From positions 1,054,001 through 1,118,000 of the forward strand of contig OZ244581.1 in assembly GCA_965217935.1 (NCBI GenBank): a stretch of 64,000 bases of DNA, read 5' to 3'. Below are positions 46,132 through 55,879 of the stretch, in pieces. The stretch's first letter is position 1. The number at the start of each line of letters is the position of its first letter. This DNA comes from JBBROS01 sp965217935 (GTDB lineage Bacteria; Pseudomonadota; Alphaproteobacteria; Acetobacterales; Acetobacteraceae). Both the position numbers and the translations under genes were made by a program. The notes beneath the pieces were generated by a model, which was given only the letters and a program-made list of their open reading frames with translations, was not told where the DNA came from and made no database searches.

Positions 46132-47867
46132 CCCAGCGCTTCCATCACGCCCTCCCCTTCGGCGCCGAGCTGCAACCGTCCGGCGAGACGCGGTTCCGCC
46201 TGTGGGCGCCCTCGGCCGAACACGTCACGCTCCGCCTCCCCGGCCAACCGCTCGCGATGGAGCGGAAAGAGGGCGGCTGGCACGAGCTGTCGGCCCAGGC
46301 CCCCGCCGGCACCCCCTACAGTTTCGAACTCCCCGACGGCCTTGCCGTGCCCGACCCGGCGTCCCGTATGCAGCAGGACGACGTGCACGGGCCAAGCCTC
46401 GTCACCGACCCGGGCAGCTATGAATGGCAGCATTCGGAGTGGACGGGCCGGCCCTGGCACGAGGCCGTCATCTACGAAGTGCATGTCGGGCTGCTCGGCG
46501 GCTTCAAGGGCGTGCAGGACCGTCTCCCCGAACTGGCCCGGCTCGGCGTCACCGTCATCGAGTTGATGCCGCTGTCGGACGTGCCCGGCCCGCGCAACTG
46601 GGGCTACGACGGCGTGCTGCCCTACGCGCCCGACCGCGCCTTCGGCACGCCGGACGAATTGAAGGCGCTGGTCGACGCCGCCCACGGCCTCGGCCTGATG
46701 GTCATGCTGGATGTGGTCTACAACCATTTCGGCCCCGACGGCGCCTACGTCCACGCCTTCGCCAAACCGTTCTTCCGCGAGGACATCAAGACGCCCTGGG
46801 GCGCGTCGATCGACTTCCGCCGTCCCGAGGTGCGCGGCTACTTCGAGCACAACGCGGTCTACTGGATCAACGAGTTCCGCTTCGACGGCCTCCGCTTCGA
46901 CGCCGTCCACGCCATCTCCGAGCAGGATTTCCTGGTCGAGATGGCCGACACGATCCGCACCGCGGCCGAGGGCCGTCATGTCCATCTCGTGCTGGAGAAC
47001 GAGGACAACCAGGCCTCGCTGCTGCGCGCCACCCCGGAAAGCCGGGTCTACGACGCGCAATGGGCCGACGACCTGCACCACTGCCTGCACGTGCTGCTGA
47101 CCCACGAAACCGAGGGCTACTACGAGGATTTCCAGGACGCGACCGCGCTTCTGGCCCGCGCCCTGTCGGAAGGCTTCGCCTACCAGGGCCAGCTCGCCCC
47201 GCATCTCGGGCGCAACCGCGGCGAGCCGAGCAAGCACCTGCCGCCCACCGCCTTCGTGGTGTGCCTGCAAAACCACGACCAGATCGGCAACCGCGCGATG
47301 GGCGAGCGGCTGACCACGCTCGCCCCGCGCCCGGCGCTCGATGCCGCCATGGCCCTGCTGCTGCTCTGCCCGCACATCCCGCTGCTGTTCATGGGCGAGG
47401 AATATGCCAGCACGACGCCGTTCCTGTTCTTCACCAGCCACAACGACGAGCTGGCCGGGTTGGTGCGGAAAGGCCGGCGGGCGGAGTTCAAGTCCTTCGC
47501 CGCCTTCCAGGACGAGAAGCGGCGCGAATTGATCCCCGACCCGAACGCCGAGGGCACCTTTAACGCCTCCAGGCCGCAGAAAACCGACCCGTCCTATTTG
47601 GACGTCATGACCAACCTGCTCCGGCTCCGGCGCGAGCACGTCGTGCCCGGCCTGCCCGGCTGCCGCAGCCTCGGCGCCGAGGCGTTGGGCCAGGGCGCGG
47701 TCAGGGCGGCATGGAAGCTCGGGACCGGGCAGACGTTGACCATCGTGGTCAATCTCGGCGCCGAGCCGGTCGATGTGCAACCCGCCGGCCGCACCACCCT
47801 GTTTGCCACCCCGGGCGCGACCCCTGCCCGGCTGCCGCCCTCCAGCACCGTCGTCACCCTGGAATGA
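46128..47867 (+). CDS. treZ: malto-oligosyltrehalose trehalohydrolase TreZ
   Basis: This 579-residue GH13 enzyme has an N-terminal beta-sandwich (FRLWAPSAEHVTLRLPG), then GLRFDAVHAI (nucleophile near 256), HLVLENEDN (Glu near 289) and CLQNHDQIGNR. It releases trehalose from the malto-oligosyltrehalose ends made by TreY. TreY is encoded two genes downstream with malQ between them. It overlaps both neighbours by four bases. The length is typical of the family. Confidence 0.94.
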   Translation: MTQRFHHALPFGAELQPSGETRFRLWAPSAEHVTLRLPGQPLAMERKEGGWHELSAQAPAGTPYSFELPDGLAVPDPASRMQQDDVHGPSLVTDPGSYEWQHSEWTGRPWHEAVIYEVHVGLLGGFKGVQDRLPELARLGVTVIELMPLSDVPGPRNWGYDGVLPYAPDRAFGTPDELKALVDAAHGLGLMVMLDVVYNHFGPDGAYVHAFAKPFFREDIKTPWGASIDFRRPEVRGYFEHNAVYWINEFRFDGLRFDAVHAISEQDFLVEMADTIRTAAEGRHVHLVLENEDNQASLLRATPESRVYDAQWADDLHHCLHVLLTHETEGYYEDFQDATALLARALSEGFAYQGQLAPHLGRNRGEPSKHLPPTAFVVCLQNHDQIGNRAMGERLTTLAPRPALDAAMALLLLCPHIPLLFMGEEYASTTPFLFFTSHNDELAGLVRKGRRAEFKSFAAFQDEKRRELIPDPNAEGTFNASRPQKTDPSYLDVMTNLLRLRREHVVPGLPGCRSLGAEALGQGAVRAAWKLGTGQTLTIVVNLGAEPVDVQPAGRTTLFATPGATPARLPPSSTVVTLE

Positions 47868-49858
47868 GCGACTCCCTCGTCGCTTTGGCCGAGGCCGCCG
47901 GAATTCAGGTTCGTTGGCGCGACTATCAGGGCGGATGGCACGACGTGGGGCCGGACACGCTGCAGGCGGCGCTCTCAGCGCTCAACCTTCCCGCCGGCTC
48001 GCCGACCGAGATCAAGGACAGCCACGCCCAGCTTGCTGGGCGCGCGGCAACCCTGCCGCCGCTGATCACCGCCGAAGTCGGCGAGCCGACGCCGCTGCCC
48101 GCGGGCGGGCGGTGGGAACTGACGCTTGAGGACGGGAGCAAGCAGGACGGCGTCGCCGAGGATGGCCAGTTGCTGCCGGCCATCGGGCAGGCCGGCTATC
48201 ACCGGCTCAGCGTGGCCGGACAGGAGACGACGGTCGCGGTGGCGCCCGGCCGGGCTTACGCCGTACAGGATGCAGCCCCCGGCTCGCGCCCTTGGGTTCT
48301 TGCCGCCCAGCTCTACGCGCTCCGCCGCCCGGGCGACGGCGGGGTCGGCGATTTCGCCGCCTTACAGGACCTGCTGGCCCCAGCCGCCGAACTCGGCGCG
48401 GCCGGCGTCGCGATCAGCCCGGTGCACGCGCAGTTTTCCGCGGACACGAACCGCTTCAGCCCGTATTCGCCGTCGAGCCGGGTGCAGATGAACGTGCTGC
48501 ACGCCGGGCTCGACCTGTCGAAGCAGGCGGACGCCGCCCGGCTCGAAGCGCTCGACCTGGTTGATTGGCCGGAAGCCGCCCGCGTCCGACTTGCCGCCCT
48601 GCGCGACGCCTATGCCGCGGCATCCCCCGAGGAAAGGGCCGCCTTCGCCGAATACCGGGCCAAGCACGGCAGCACCGTCGAGACGCACGCCGTGTTCGAG
48701 GCGCTGCACGCCCGGCAGTTCGGCGCGGACCCGTCGAAATGGCATTGGCGCACCTGGCCGTCCGAGCTGCAGCACCCGGAAACCCAAGCCGTGCGGGAGT
48801 TCGCCGCGCGCAACCCGGAGGCCGTCGGGCTTCATGCCTACATGCAGTTCAAGGCGGAACGAAGCATGGCGTCGGCCCAGCAAGCGGCCAAGGATGGCGG
48901 AATGCCGATCGGCCTCATCGCCGACCTCGCCGTGGGGGCGGATTCCGGCGGCAGCCATTGCTGGAGCCGGCAGGAAGAAACCCTGCTCGGCATGGGCATC
49001 GGCGCGCCGCCGGACTTGCTGAGCACGAATGGCCAGAACTGGGGCCTAGCCGCCTTCTCGCCCCGCGGCCTGCGCGATTACGGCTACCGCGCCTTCTTGG
49101 AAATGCTGCGCAACGCCATGCGCAACGCCGGCGGCGTGCGGATCGATCACGCGCTCGGCCTCGCCCGGCTCTGGGTGGTGCCGGACGGCGCGTCCGCGAA
49201 AGAGGGCGCCTATCTCAGCTTCCCGCTGCACGACATGCTGCGCCTCGTCGCATTGGAGTCGGTCCGCAACCAGGCCGTGGTGATGGGCGAGGACCTCGGC
49301 ACCATTCCCGACGGCTTCCAGGACCGGCTCGGGGCGGCAGGCGTGCTCGGGATGCGAGTGCTGTGGTTTGAGAAGCAGCAAGGCACGTTCAATGCGCCGC
49401 GGACCTGGAGCAAGGCCGCGGCGGCGATGACCAGCACGCATGACCTGCCGACCGTCGCCGGCTGGTGGTCGGGGCGGGACCTGCAATGGCGCGGCACGCT
49501 CGGGCTCAGCGGCGACAGCCAGGCGAGCGAGGAGCAGGAGCGCGTTGCCGACCGCCGCGCGTTGTGGGCCGCATTCAACGAGAGCGGCGCGGCGGAGGGC
49601 GAGGCCCCCGCGGAGGACGAAACCGCTCCCGTCGCCGACGCCGCGCTGCGCCACCTGGCAACGTCGGCCTGCGACCTGGTGATCATCCCGATCGAGGACG
49701 CGCTCGGCGTCGCGGAGCAACCGAACCTGCCCGGCACAATGGACCCGGATCACCCCAACTGGCGCCGCCGCCTTCCCGGCCCGGCCGCCGACCTGCTTCG
49801 CGACCCCGCCGTCGCCCGCCGCCTGCAAGCGCTCAACGAGGGCCGCCATACCGCATGA
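47864..49858 (+). CDS. malQ: 4-alpha-glucanotransferase MalQ
   Basis: This 664-residue GH77 enzyme has an N-terminal extension of about 140 residues before the barrel, as in many proteobacterial MalQ proteins. GVRIDHALGLARLW (nucleophile near 426), VMGEDLGTIP (acid/base near 476) and STHDLPTVAGWW are present. It disproportionates short maltodextrins, recycling the stubs left by TreY/TreZ or by debranching into longer chains. I chose the ATG at 47864 because it overlaps the treZ stop. Coupled placement between treZ and treY supports a role in the same pathway. Confidence 0.93.
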   Translation: MSDSLVALAEAAGIQVRWRDYQGGWHDVGPDTLQAALSALNLPAGSPTEIKDSHAQLAGRAATLPPLITAEVGEPTPLPAGGRWELTLEDGSKQDGVAEDGQLLPAIGQAGYHRLSVAGQETTVAVAPGRAYAVQDAAPGSRPWVLAAQLYALRRPGDGGVGDFAALQDLLAPAAELGAAGVAISPVHAQFSADTNRFSPYSPSSRVQMNVLHAGLDLSKQADAARLEALDLVDWPEAARVRLAALRDAYAAASPEERAAFAEYRAKHGSTVETHAVFEALHARQFGADPSKWHWRTWPSELQHPETQAVREFAARNPEAVGLHAYMQFKAERSMASAQQAAKDGGMPIGLIADLAVGADSGGSHCWSRQEETLLGMGIGAPPDLLSTNGQNWGLAAFSPRGLRDYGYRAFLEMLRNAMRNAGGVRIDHALGLARLWVVPDGASAKEGAYLSFPLHDMLRLVALESVRNQAVVMGEDLGTIPDGFQDRLGAAGVLGMRVLWFEKQQGTFNAPRTWSKAAAAMTSTHDLPTVAGWWSGRDLQWRGTLGLSGDSQASEEQERVADRRALWAAFNESGAAEGEAPAEDETAPVADAALRHLATSACDLVIIPIEDALGVAEQPNLPGTMDPDHPNWRRRLPGPAADLLRDPAVARRLQALNEGRHTA

Positions 49859-52623
49859 AACCACTCTCCGCCACCGCCCGCCTGCAGTTCCACAGCGGCT
49901 TCACCCTCGACGACGGCGAAAAACTGGTTTCCTACTTCTCCGATCTCGGCATCAGCCACTATTACGCCTCCCCGTTGCTGACCGCTCGCGCCGGGTCAAC
50001 CCACGGCTACGACATCGTTGACCATAACCGCATCAACCCCGAGCTCGGCGGCGAAGCGGCGCTCGAACGCTTGGTCAAGACGCTGCGGGCGCATGGGATG
50101 GGCCTAATCCTCGACATCGTGCCGAACCACATGGGCGTCGGCGGCAACGACAACGCCTGGTGGCTTGACGTGCTGGAATGGGGCCGGGCCAGCCCCTACG
50201 CCGAATACTTCGACATCGACTGGGACCCGCCGGACGCCTCGCTGCGCGGACGCATGTTGGCGCCGTTCCTCGGCAGCCCTTACGGCGAGTGCCTGGCCAA
50301 CGGCGACCTCGCGCTGAAGTTCGACGACACGGACGGGCGCCTGTTCGTCGCCTACTACGACCACCGCTTCCCGATCAGCCCGCTCGACTACGCCTCCGTG
50401 CTGCTGACCGCCGGCGGCGTGCTGGAAGGCCCGGCGCGCATGTTCGGCGAGCTTGGTCCCGGACGGCGCGACGAGAACCGGCGGCTGGCCAAAGAGGCGC
50501 GCGAGGAACTGCTGCTGCCGCAATACGCCAAGGCGGTCGCCGAAGCCGTCCGCGCCTACGACGCCAAAACGCCGGAGGGCCAGGAACGGCTGCACCGGCT
50601 GCTGGAACGGCAGAACTACCGTCTGTCCTGGTGGCGGGCGGCGACCGACGAGATCAACTGGCGCCGCTTCTTCGACGTCAACGGCCTGGCTGGGGTGCGG
50701 GTCGAACTTCCCGAGGTGTTCGAGGACACCCACCGCACCGTGTTTCGCCTGTATGAGCAGGGATTGATCGATGGGGTGCGGATCGACCACGTGGATGGCC
50801 TCGCCAGCCCGCGGGACTATTGCCGCAAGCTCCGCCGCCGGCTGGACGCGCTGACGCCGAAGCGGCCCAAGGGTCTGCGCGACCAGCCCGCCGTGCTGTG
50901 GGTGGAGAAAATCCTGTTCCCGCACGAACGCCTGGCGTCCGACTGGCTGACCGACGGCACCACCGGCTACGACTTCATGAACGACGCCAGCGCCGTCCTG
51001 CACGACCCCGCCGGCGAGGCGCCGCTGACCGAGCTTTGGACCGGCCTCACCGGCCGCCCGGCGCTGTTCGAGGACGAGACCGAGCCGGCCCGCCGCCAGA
51101 TCCTGCGCGAAAGCCTCAGCAGCGAGCTTGCCTCGGTCGCCGCGGCGCTGCACCGCGTGGCCCGGCGCAGCACGCTGACCCGGGACTATACGCTATCCGG
51201 CATCCGCGGCGTGCTGATCGAACTGCTGGCCCATTTCCATACCTACCGGATTTACGCCGGGCCAGGCGGCATCTCGGAGGTCGATCAGCGGGCGATGGAC
51301 TGGGCGATGGCCGGCGCGAGGCGGACCATCCGCGCCGCCGACCGGGAGCTGCTGGAGCTGGTGGGCCAATGGGTCAGCGGCGCCGGGCTGCGCGACATCC
51401 CGCCGGGCACGCGGCGGCAGGAGTGGCTGCGGGCGATGGTCAAGTTCCAGCAGCTCTCCGCGCCCACTGCGGCGAAATCGGTCGAGGACACCGCGTTCTA
51501 CCGCTACGGCCGCCTGTTGTCGCGCAACGAGGTTGGCAGCGAGCCGTCGCAGTGGTCGATCACGCCGGCCGGCCTGCACGCGGCCAACCGCGAGCGGCAG
51601 AAGCGCTTCCCCCGCGCGTTGCTGGCCACCGCCACCCACGACCACAAGCGCGGCGAGGACACCCGCGCCCGGCTCGCCGTGCTGAGCGGCCTGCCGGGCG
51701 AGTGGGAAGCGGCCGTGCAGCGCTGGATGCGGCTGAACGCGCTTTTGCGCCGGGATCTCGACGGCCCGGCGCCTGACGCCGCCGACGAGCTGATGATCTA
51801 TGAGACGCTGGTCGCCGCCTGGCCGCTCGCGCTCAGGCCGGACGACCAGCCGGGACTCGACGCCTACCGCGAGCGGCTGGGCGGCTGGCTGGAGAAATCC
51901 CTGCGCGAGGCCAAGCGCCATTCAGGCTGGACCGCGCCGAACGCCGACTACGAGGGCGCGAGCCAAGCCTTCCTCGCCGGCTGCCTAGACCCGGCCCGGC
52001 CCGTAGCCGGCGAGATCGCCGCCTTCGCCGCCCGCATCGCCCCGCTCGGCGCGATCAACGGCCTGTCGCAAACCGTGCTGCGCCTGACCAGCCCGGGCAT
52101 CCCGGACCTGTATCAAGGCACCGAGAACTGGGATCTGTCGCTTGTCGACCCCGACAACCGCCGCCCGGTGGACTACGAGCGCCTGGCTGCCGACATGCGT
52201 GAGAACGACGAGCCCGCGGCCTTAATGCCGCACTGGCGCGACGGCCGGGTCAAGCAGGCCATCATCCGCCGGGCGCTCGCGTTGCGCGCCCGCGACCCGG
52301 CCCTGTTCACCGTCGGCAGCTACGTGCCGCTGCGCGTGGAGGGGCCGCGCGCCGACAACATCCTCGCCTTCGCCCGCAGCCACGAGGGCGGGTCCGCGCT
52401 GGCCGTCGTCACGCGGCGCTCCATGGACATGGCGCTCGCCGGGGACCAGCCGCTCATAGCCGCGGATGCCTGGGAGGGCGCCGAAATCGTTGTTCCGGAG
52501 AACTTCATTGGCGCTTTGGCCCGGAATGTGTTGGATAGAGGGCGAAAGCGTGAAATGGGTGAGAAACTGAGCGTTGCAGACCTGTTGGAATATCTGCCAG
52601 TCGCGCTCCTGGAGGTCGTATGA
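49855..52623 (+). CDS. treY: malto-oligosyltrehalose synthase TreY
   Basis: This 922-residue GH13 enzyme rearranges the reducing end of a glucan chain into a terminal trehalose unit. The N-terminus LSATARLQFHSGFTLDD is characteristic. Motifs include DIVPNHMGVGGNDN, GVRIDHVDGLASP (nucleophile near 310), LWVEKIL (Glu near 350) and ATHDHKRGEDTRARLA near 597. The length is slightly above the usual 750-850. It overlaps malQ and otsA by four bases each. With TreZ it turns stored glucan into trehalose. Confidence 0.95.
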   Translation: MKPLSATARLQFHSGFTLDDGEKLVSYFSDLGISHYYASPLLTARAGSTHGYDIVDHNRINPELGGEAALERLVKTLRAHGMGLILDIVPNHMGVGGNDNAWWLDVLEWGRASPYAEYFDIDWDPPDASLRGRMLAPFLGSPYGECLANGDLALKFDDTDGRLFVAYYDHRFPISPLDYASVLLTAGGVLEGPARMFGELGPGRRDENRRLAKEAREELLLPQYAKAVAEAVRAYDAKTPEGQERLHRLLERQNYRLSWWRAATDEINWRRFFDVNGLAGVRVELPEVFEDTHRTVFRLYEQGLIDGVRIDHVDGLASPRDYCRKLRRRLDALTPKRPKGLRDQPAVLWVEKILFPHERLASDWLTDGTTGYDFMNDASAVLHDPAGEAPLTELWTGLTGRPALFEDETEPARRQILRESLSSELASVAAALHRVARRSTLTRDYTLSGIRGVLIELLAHFHTYRIYAGPGGISEVDQRAMDWAMAGARRTIRAADRELLELVGQWVSGAGLRDIPPGTRRQEWLRAMVKFQQLSAPTAAKSVEDTAFYRYGRLLSRNEVGSEPSQWSITPAGLHAANRERQKRFPRALLATATHDHKRGEDTRARLAVLSGLPGEWEAAVQRWMRLNALLRRDLDGPAPDAADELMIYETLVAAWPLALRPDDQPGLDAYRERLGGWLEKSLREAKRHSGWTAPNADYEGASQAFLAGCLDPARPVAGEIAAFAARIAPLGAINGLSQTVLRLTSPGIPDLYQGTENWDLSLVDPDNRRPVDYERLAADMRENDEPAALMPHWRDGRVKQAIIRRALALRARDPALFTVGSYVPLRVEGPRADNILAFARSHEGGSALAVVTRRSMDMALAGDQPLIAADAWEGAEIVVPENFIGALARNVLDRGRKREMGEKLSVADLLEYLPVALLEVV

Positions 52624-54125
52624 ACCGCGTCGTCGTCGTCAGTAACCGAGTCCCTGCCAAGTCCGCCGCCGGCGCGCAAGCCGGGGGCCTTGCCGTCGCC
52701 CTCGAATCCTTGATGGAACATCGCGGCGGCTTGTGGTTCGGCTGGAGCGGACGCATCGAGGCCGAGCCAGCCGCTAAACCCCGCCTGTTCGAGACGGACA
52801 AGGTTGAATACGCCACCCTGGACCTGACGCCGGAGCAGCACGACCGGTTCTATAACGAGTTCTCCAACAGCACCTTGTGGCCGCTCCTGCACTCGATGCC
52901 CGAGCTCATGACGTTCAACCGGCAGAACGCGCAGGCGTATCGCGAGGTGAACCAGCGCTTCACCGACGCGCTCGTGCCGATGCTCTACCCGACTGATCTG
53001 ATCTGGGTGCACGACTACCATCTGATGGCGATGCCGACGATGCTGCGCCGCGCGGGCATCGCCTCCCCGATCGGCTTCTTTTTGCACATCCCGTTTCCCT
53101 CCCCCGACGTGCTGGCCAGCATGTCCGAATCGACGGCCCTGGTGCGCGACCTGCTGGGCTGCGACCTGATCGGGTTCCAGACCGAGAGCGACCTCAACAA
53201 TTTCGCCGACGCCGCGGTCCGCGTCGCCAAGGCCGAACGCTCCGGCGCCGGGTGGCTGACGGTCGAGGGCCGCCGCGTTCGGCTCGGCGCCTTCCCGGTC
53301 GAGATCGAGCCGCAGGAATTCGCGGCCATGGCGGACGACGCCTGGCGCTCGCTGCCGACCGAGCGGCTGCGCCGCAGCCTGGCCGGGCAGCAGCTTATCC
53401 TCGGCGTCGACCGCATGGACCCGACCAAAGGCCTGCCGCAACGGCTCGCCGGCTACCGCCGCCTGCTAGAGACGCACCCGGACGTTCACCGCAAGGTCGC
53501 GTTCCTGCAGATTGCCGCCGAGTCGCGCAAGGACGTGGTCGCCTACCAGGAGTTGCGCGACGACATCGAGCAGGAGGCCGGCAGCATCAACAGCGCCTTC
53601 AGCGAGCCGGATTGGACCCCGCTTCGCCTTATGGCCCGCGCCGCGGCGCGGAACACGATGGCGGGCTACATGCGCGAGGCCCGGGTCGGCCTGGTTACCC
53701 CGTTGCGGGACGGGATGAACCTGGTCGCCAAGGAATTCGTCGCAGCCCAAGACCCGCAAGACCCCGGCGTCCTGGTCCTGTCACGCTTCGCCGGGGCCGC
53801 GCACCAGCTCAAATCGGCTCTGCTGTGCAATCCGTATGACGTGGACGAAATGGCCGAGACGATCGATGCCGCCCTGCGCATGCCGATCGCCGAGCGGTCG
53901 GCCCGGTGGCGGGAGAACTGGGAGGCGATCGAGGGAACTTCCGCTCTCGGCTGGGGCCGGTCGTTCCTGGCGTCCCTGATCCGCGCCGCGTCTGGCAACG
54001 CCAACCGGCGCACGGCCGGCGCCGCGAGCGGGGACCAGACGCTCCCGGTCAACCAGATGCGGTCCTCGCCTGACCTGCGTTCAACCGATATAGCGTCTGC
54101 GCGGGCAGGCGTATCGCTCATCTGA
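52620..54125 (+). CDS. otsA: trehalose-6-phosphate synthase OtsA
   Basis: This 501-residue GT20 glycosyltransferase has VVVVSNRVP at the N-terminus, VWVHDYHLMAMP near residue 130, GVDRMDPTKGLPQR near 263 and a PLRDGMNLVAKEF nucleotide-sugar block. It makes trehalose 6-phosphate from UDP-glucose (or another NDP-glucose) and glucose 6-phosphate. It is the last gene of the operon. No otsB phosphatase gene lies in the window. The last 40 or so residues form a polar tail not needed for catalysis in relatives. Confidence 0.95.
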   Translation: MNRVVVVSNRVPAKSAAGAQAGGLAVALESLMEHRGGLWFGWSGRIEAEPAAKPRLFETDKVEYATLDLTPEQHDRFYNEFSNSTLWPLLHSMPELMTFNRQNAQAYREVNQRFTDALVPMLYPTDLIWVHDYHLMAMPTMLRRAGIASPIGFFLHIPFPSPDVLASMSESTALVRDLLGCDLIGFQTESDLNNFADAAVRVAKAERSGAGWLTVEGRRVRLGAFPVEIEPQEFAAMADDAWRSLPTERLRRSLAGQQLILGVDRMDPTKGLPQRLAGYRRLLETHPDVHRKVAFLQIAAESRKDVVAYQELRDDIEQEAGSINSAFSEPDWTPLRLMARAAARNTMAGYMREARVGLVTPLRDGMNLVAKEFVAAQDPQDPGVLVLSRFAGAAHQLKSALLCNPYDVDEMAETIDAALRMPIAERSARWRENWEAIEGTSALGWGRSFLASLIRAASGNANRRTAGAASGDQTLPVNQMRSSPDLRSTDIASARAGVSLI

Positions 54126-54133
54126 CGAGTTAT

Positions 54134-54179
54134 GGGGCTGGTTAATAGAGCCCCTCGATCGGTCCAATAAATTTTTTTT
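54134..54179 (+). terminator. putative terminator of the glycogen/trehalose operon
   Basis: GGGGCT (54134-54139) pairs with AGCCCC (54149-54154), eight bases after the otsA stop codon. A run of eight Ts follows at 54172-54179. The 17-base spacing between stem and T-run is long for a textbook terminator. The position and the sudden AT-rich sequence fit transcription ending here. Confidence 0.5.
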
Positions 54180-54357
54180 CTCGGCTCGGTTGCAAAGCGA
54201 GCAAACTTCACCACCAGGGCGTAAGTTAGTCTAGCAACGTTGCTCCACATTGGTTTTGTTAAGAAATAGATAACACGCAAGAAGCTTGCCAGTCGTCGCA
54301 ATCGCGTCTCGTGCGTGACATGGCCATTAATGTTTTTTCTTGCCAAGCGCATCGCGA

Positions 54358-54372
54358 GCGTTAATTTAACGC
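54358..54372. promoter_or_regulatory. AT-rich palindrome upstream of a small unknown gene
   Basis: GCGTTAATTTAACGC has two perfect seven-base arms around one T and ends 22 bases before the start codon of the small gene at 54395. It lies in a roughly 250-base AT-rich gap (54180-54394) in an otherwise GC-rich region. It looks like an operator, possibly for autoregulation. No regulator can be named. Confidence 0.45.
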
Positions 54373-54394
54373 AAGATTAAGCTGGGGTCACGGA

Positions 54395-54685
54395 ATGTCT
54401 CACATGAGCATGTCGTCCAGGGGGGTCCTGGACCAACTCGAGGAGTTTGACCGGGTTGCGGGCTTGCTGGAAATGCCCGCTCCGGAACGGCTTGCGATCC
54501 TGAATGTCAGCGAAGAAGCATACGGGGCGCTTCGGTCTAGGGCAGGCAACCGCGACGCTTTCGTCAAGCCGGAACTTGAACGTCGTCTATCCTACGCACT
54601 GCCGCTGATGCGGAAACTGGCGCACAACGCTCCCGTCGTTCGCCTGCCAGTCCGGCCCGCGCCGGCAACGCTTCGCGCGGTCTGA
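54395..54685 (+). CDS. small protein of unknown function
   Basis: This 96-residue protein is predicted to be helical: VLDQLEEFDRVAGLLEMPAPERLAILNVSEEAYGALRSR, then PELERRLSYALPLMRKLA. The helix pattern around ERLAILNVSEEAYGALR loosely recalls the helix-turn-helix part of MbcA/ParS-type antitoxins, but no toxin gene is adjacent and the match is weak. It is downstream of an AT-rich gap with a palindrome, and monocistronic. It is probably expressed from its own promoter, perhaps under stress given its neighbours. Confidence 0.55.
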   Translation: MSHMSMSSRGVLDQLEEFDRVAGLLEMPAPERLAILNVSEEAYGALRSRAGNRDAFVKPELERRLSYALPLMRKLAHNAPVVRLPVRPAPATLRAV

Positions 54686-54788
54686 TGACACCGCGCCGAT
54701 AAAGCTGTTCGGCAAAGAAGCTTACGTCGCTCGCTTTCCAGACCATCGCTTACCAGACCGGGGCACAGCAATTGGTCCCGAACGAGCC

Positions 54789-55850
54789 CTAGGCGGCGCT
54801 TGCGGTCAGCACCAGCCGCCCGGTTACCTGCCCTGACCTTAAGCGCATCAACGCATTGTTAGCGTCAGCTTGCGGCACCCTCGTTACCGGGACGGCATAA
54901 ACGTCCTTCGATTGCGCCAGCGCCACCAGCTCCTGCAGGTCATTCGGGTTCCCCACGTAGCTTCCCTGAACCGTCAACGCCCGTATCGCCATCACCGGCA
55001 GCGGCAACGTAAGCTCCCCGCCAAACAGCCCGACTTGCACCAGCCGCCCGCCTTTGCGCAACGCCGCGAAGGCGAACGCGGCCGTCGAGGTCCCGTTGAC
55101 CAAATCGATCACCGCCAGCACCGGCCCGCCGCACGCCTTCAGCAGCCGCTCCGTTACGTCGTCGCCCGAGCCGTTCACGGTGGCCGTGGCCCCGGCCGCC
55201 TCCGCCGCCCGCAGCTTGCTCTCGTCCAGGTCGACCGAGACGATCGAACCGTGCCCCAGCGCGCGCAGGATGCCGATCGCCGCCAACCCAAGCCCGCCCG
55301 CGCCAACCAGCACCACGGGCTCGCCCGGCGCGATCGGCATGATCTTGCGGATCGCGGAATAGACGGTGATGCCGGAACAGGCGAGGGTTGCCGCAACCGC
55401 CGGGTCCAGCGTGCCGGGGTCGATCAGATGCCTCGGGTGCATGGCGAGCACGTGCGTCGCGTAGCCGCCATTCTGGTAGACGCCGATGCTGCGGCCGGCG
55501 AGGCACATGTTGTCCTCCTCGCTCAGGCATCGCTCGCAGTGGCCGCAGCCGACCCAGGGATAAACGATCCGCACGTCGCCTACAGCGACTCCCTCCGCGT
55601 CAGGCCCGAGCTTCGCCACCCGGCCGACAATCTCGTGCCCCATGACCAGCGGCAGCTTGACGCCGCGGTCCTTGAGCGACATGCGCTTGCCGCCGCCGAG
55701 GTCGTAGTAGCCTTCCCAGATGTGCAGGTCGCTGTGGCACACGCCGCAATGCGTCACTTCCAGCAACACCTCGGCGCCTGTCGGCTCCGGCGTCGGCAGG
55801 TCAAGCTCCTGCAGGTCCTCGCCGTTCTCCACCACTGCCCAAGCGCGCAT
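54789..55850 (-). CDS. zinc-dependent alcohol dehydrogenase
   Basis: This 353-residue medium-chain dehydrogenase has a catalytic-zinc Cys35 (THCGVCHSD) and GHE (His72, Glu73). The structural-zinc cluster is C102, C105, C108 and C116 (GCGHCERCLSEEDNMC). VGAGGLGLAAIG near 173-184 binds NAD. It oxidises or reduces an alcohol/aldehyde in the cytoplasm; the substrate is unknown. It is monocistronic. A composite palindromic repeat lies upstream of its start, between it and the convergently placed dppC stop codon. Confidence 0.9.
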   Translation of the reverse strand: MRAWAVVENGEDLQELDLPTPEPTGAEVLLEVTHCGVCHSDLHIWEGYYDLGGGKRMSLKDRGVKLPLVMGHEIVGRVAKLGPDAEGVAVGDVRIVYPWVGCGHCERCLSEEDNMCLAGRSIGVYQNGGYATHVLAMHPRHLIDPGTLDPAVAATLACSGITVYSAIRKIMPIAPGEPVVLVGAGGLGLAAIGILRALGHGSIVSVDLDESKLRAAEAAGATATVNGSGDDVTERLLKACGGPVLAVIDLVNGTSTAAFAFAALRKGGRLVQVGLFGGELTLPLPVMAIRALTVQGSYVGNPNDLQELVALAQSKDVYAVPVTRVPQADANNALMRLRSGQVTGRLVLTASAA

Positions 55851-55879
55851 GACGTCCCTCCGTATTGTTGGCGGAGAGC

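Noticed and set aside
54395..54685. MbcA/ParS-type antitoxin
   Set aside because: The similarity is limited to one helix-rich segment and there is no RES-type or other toxin gene beside it.
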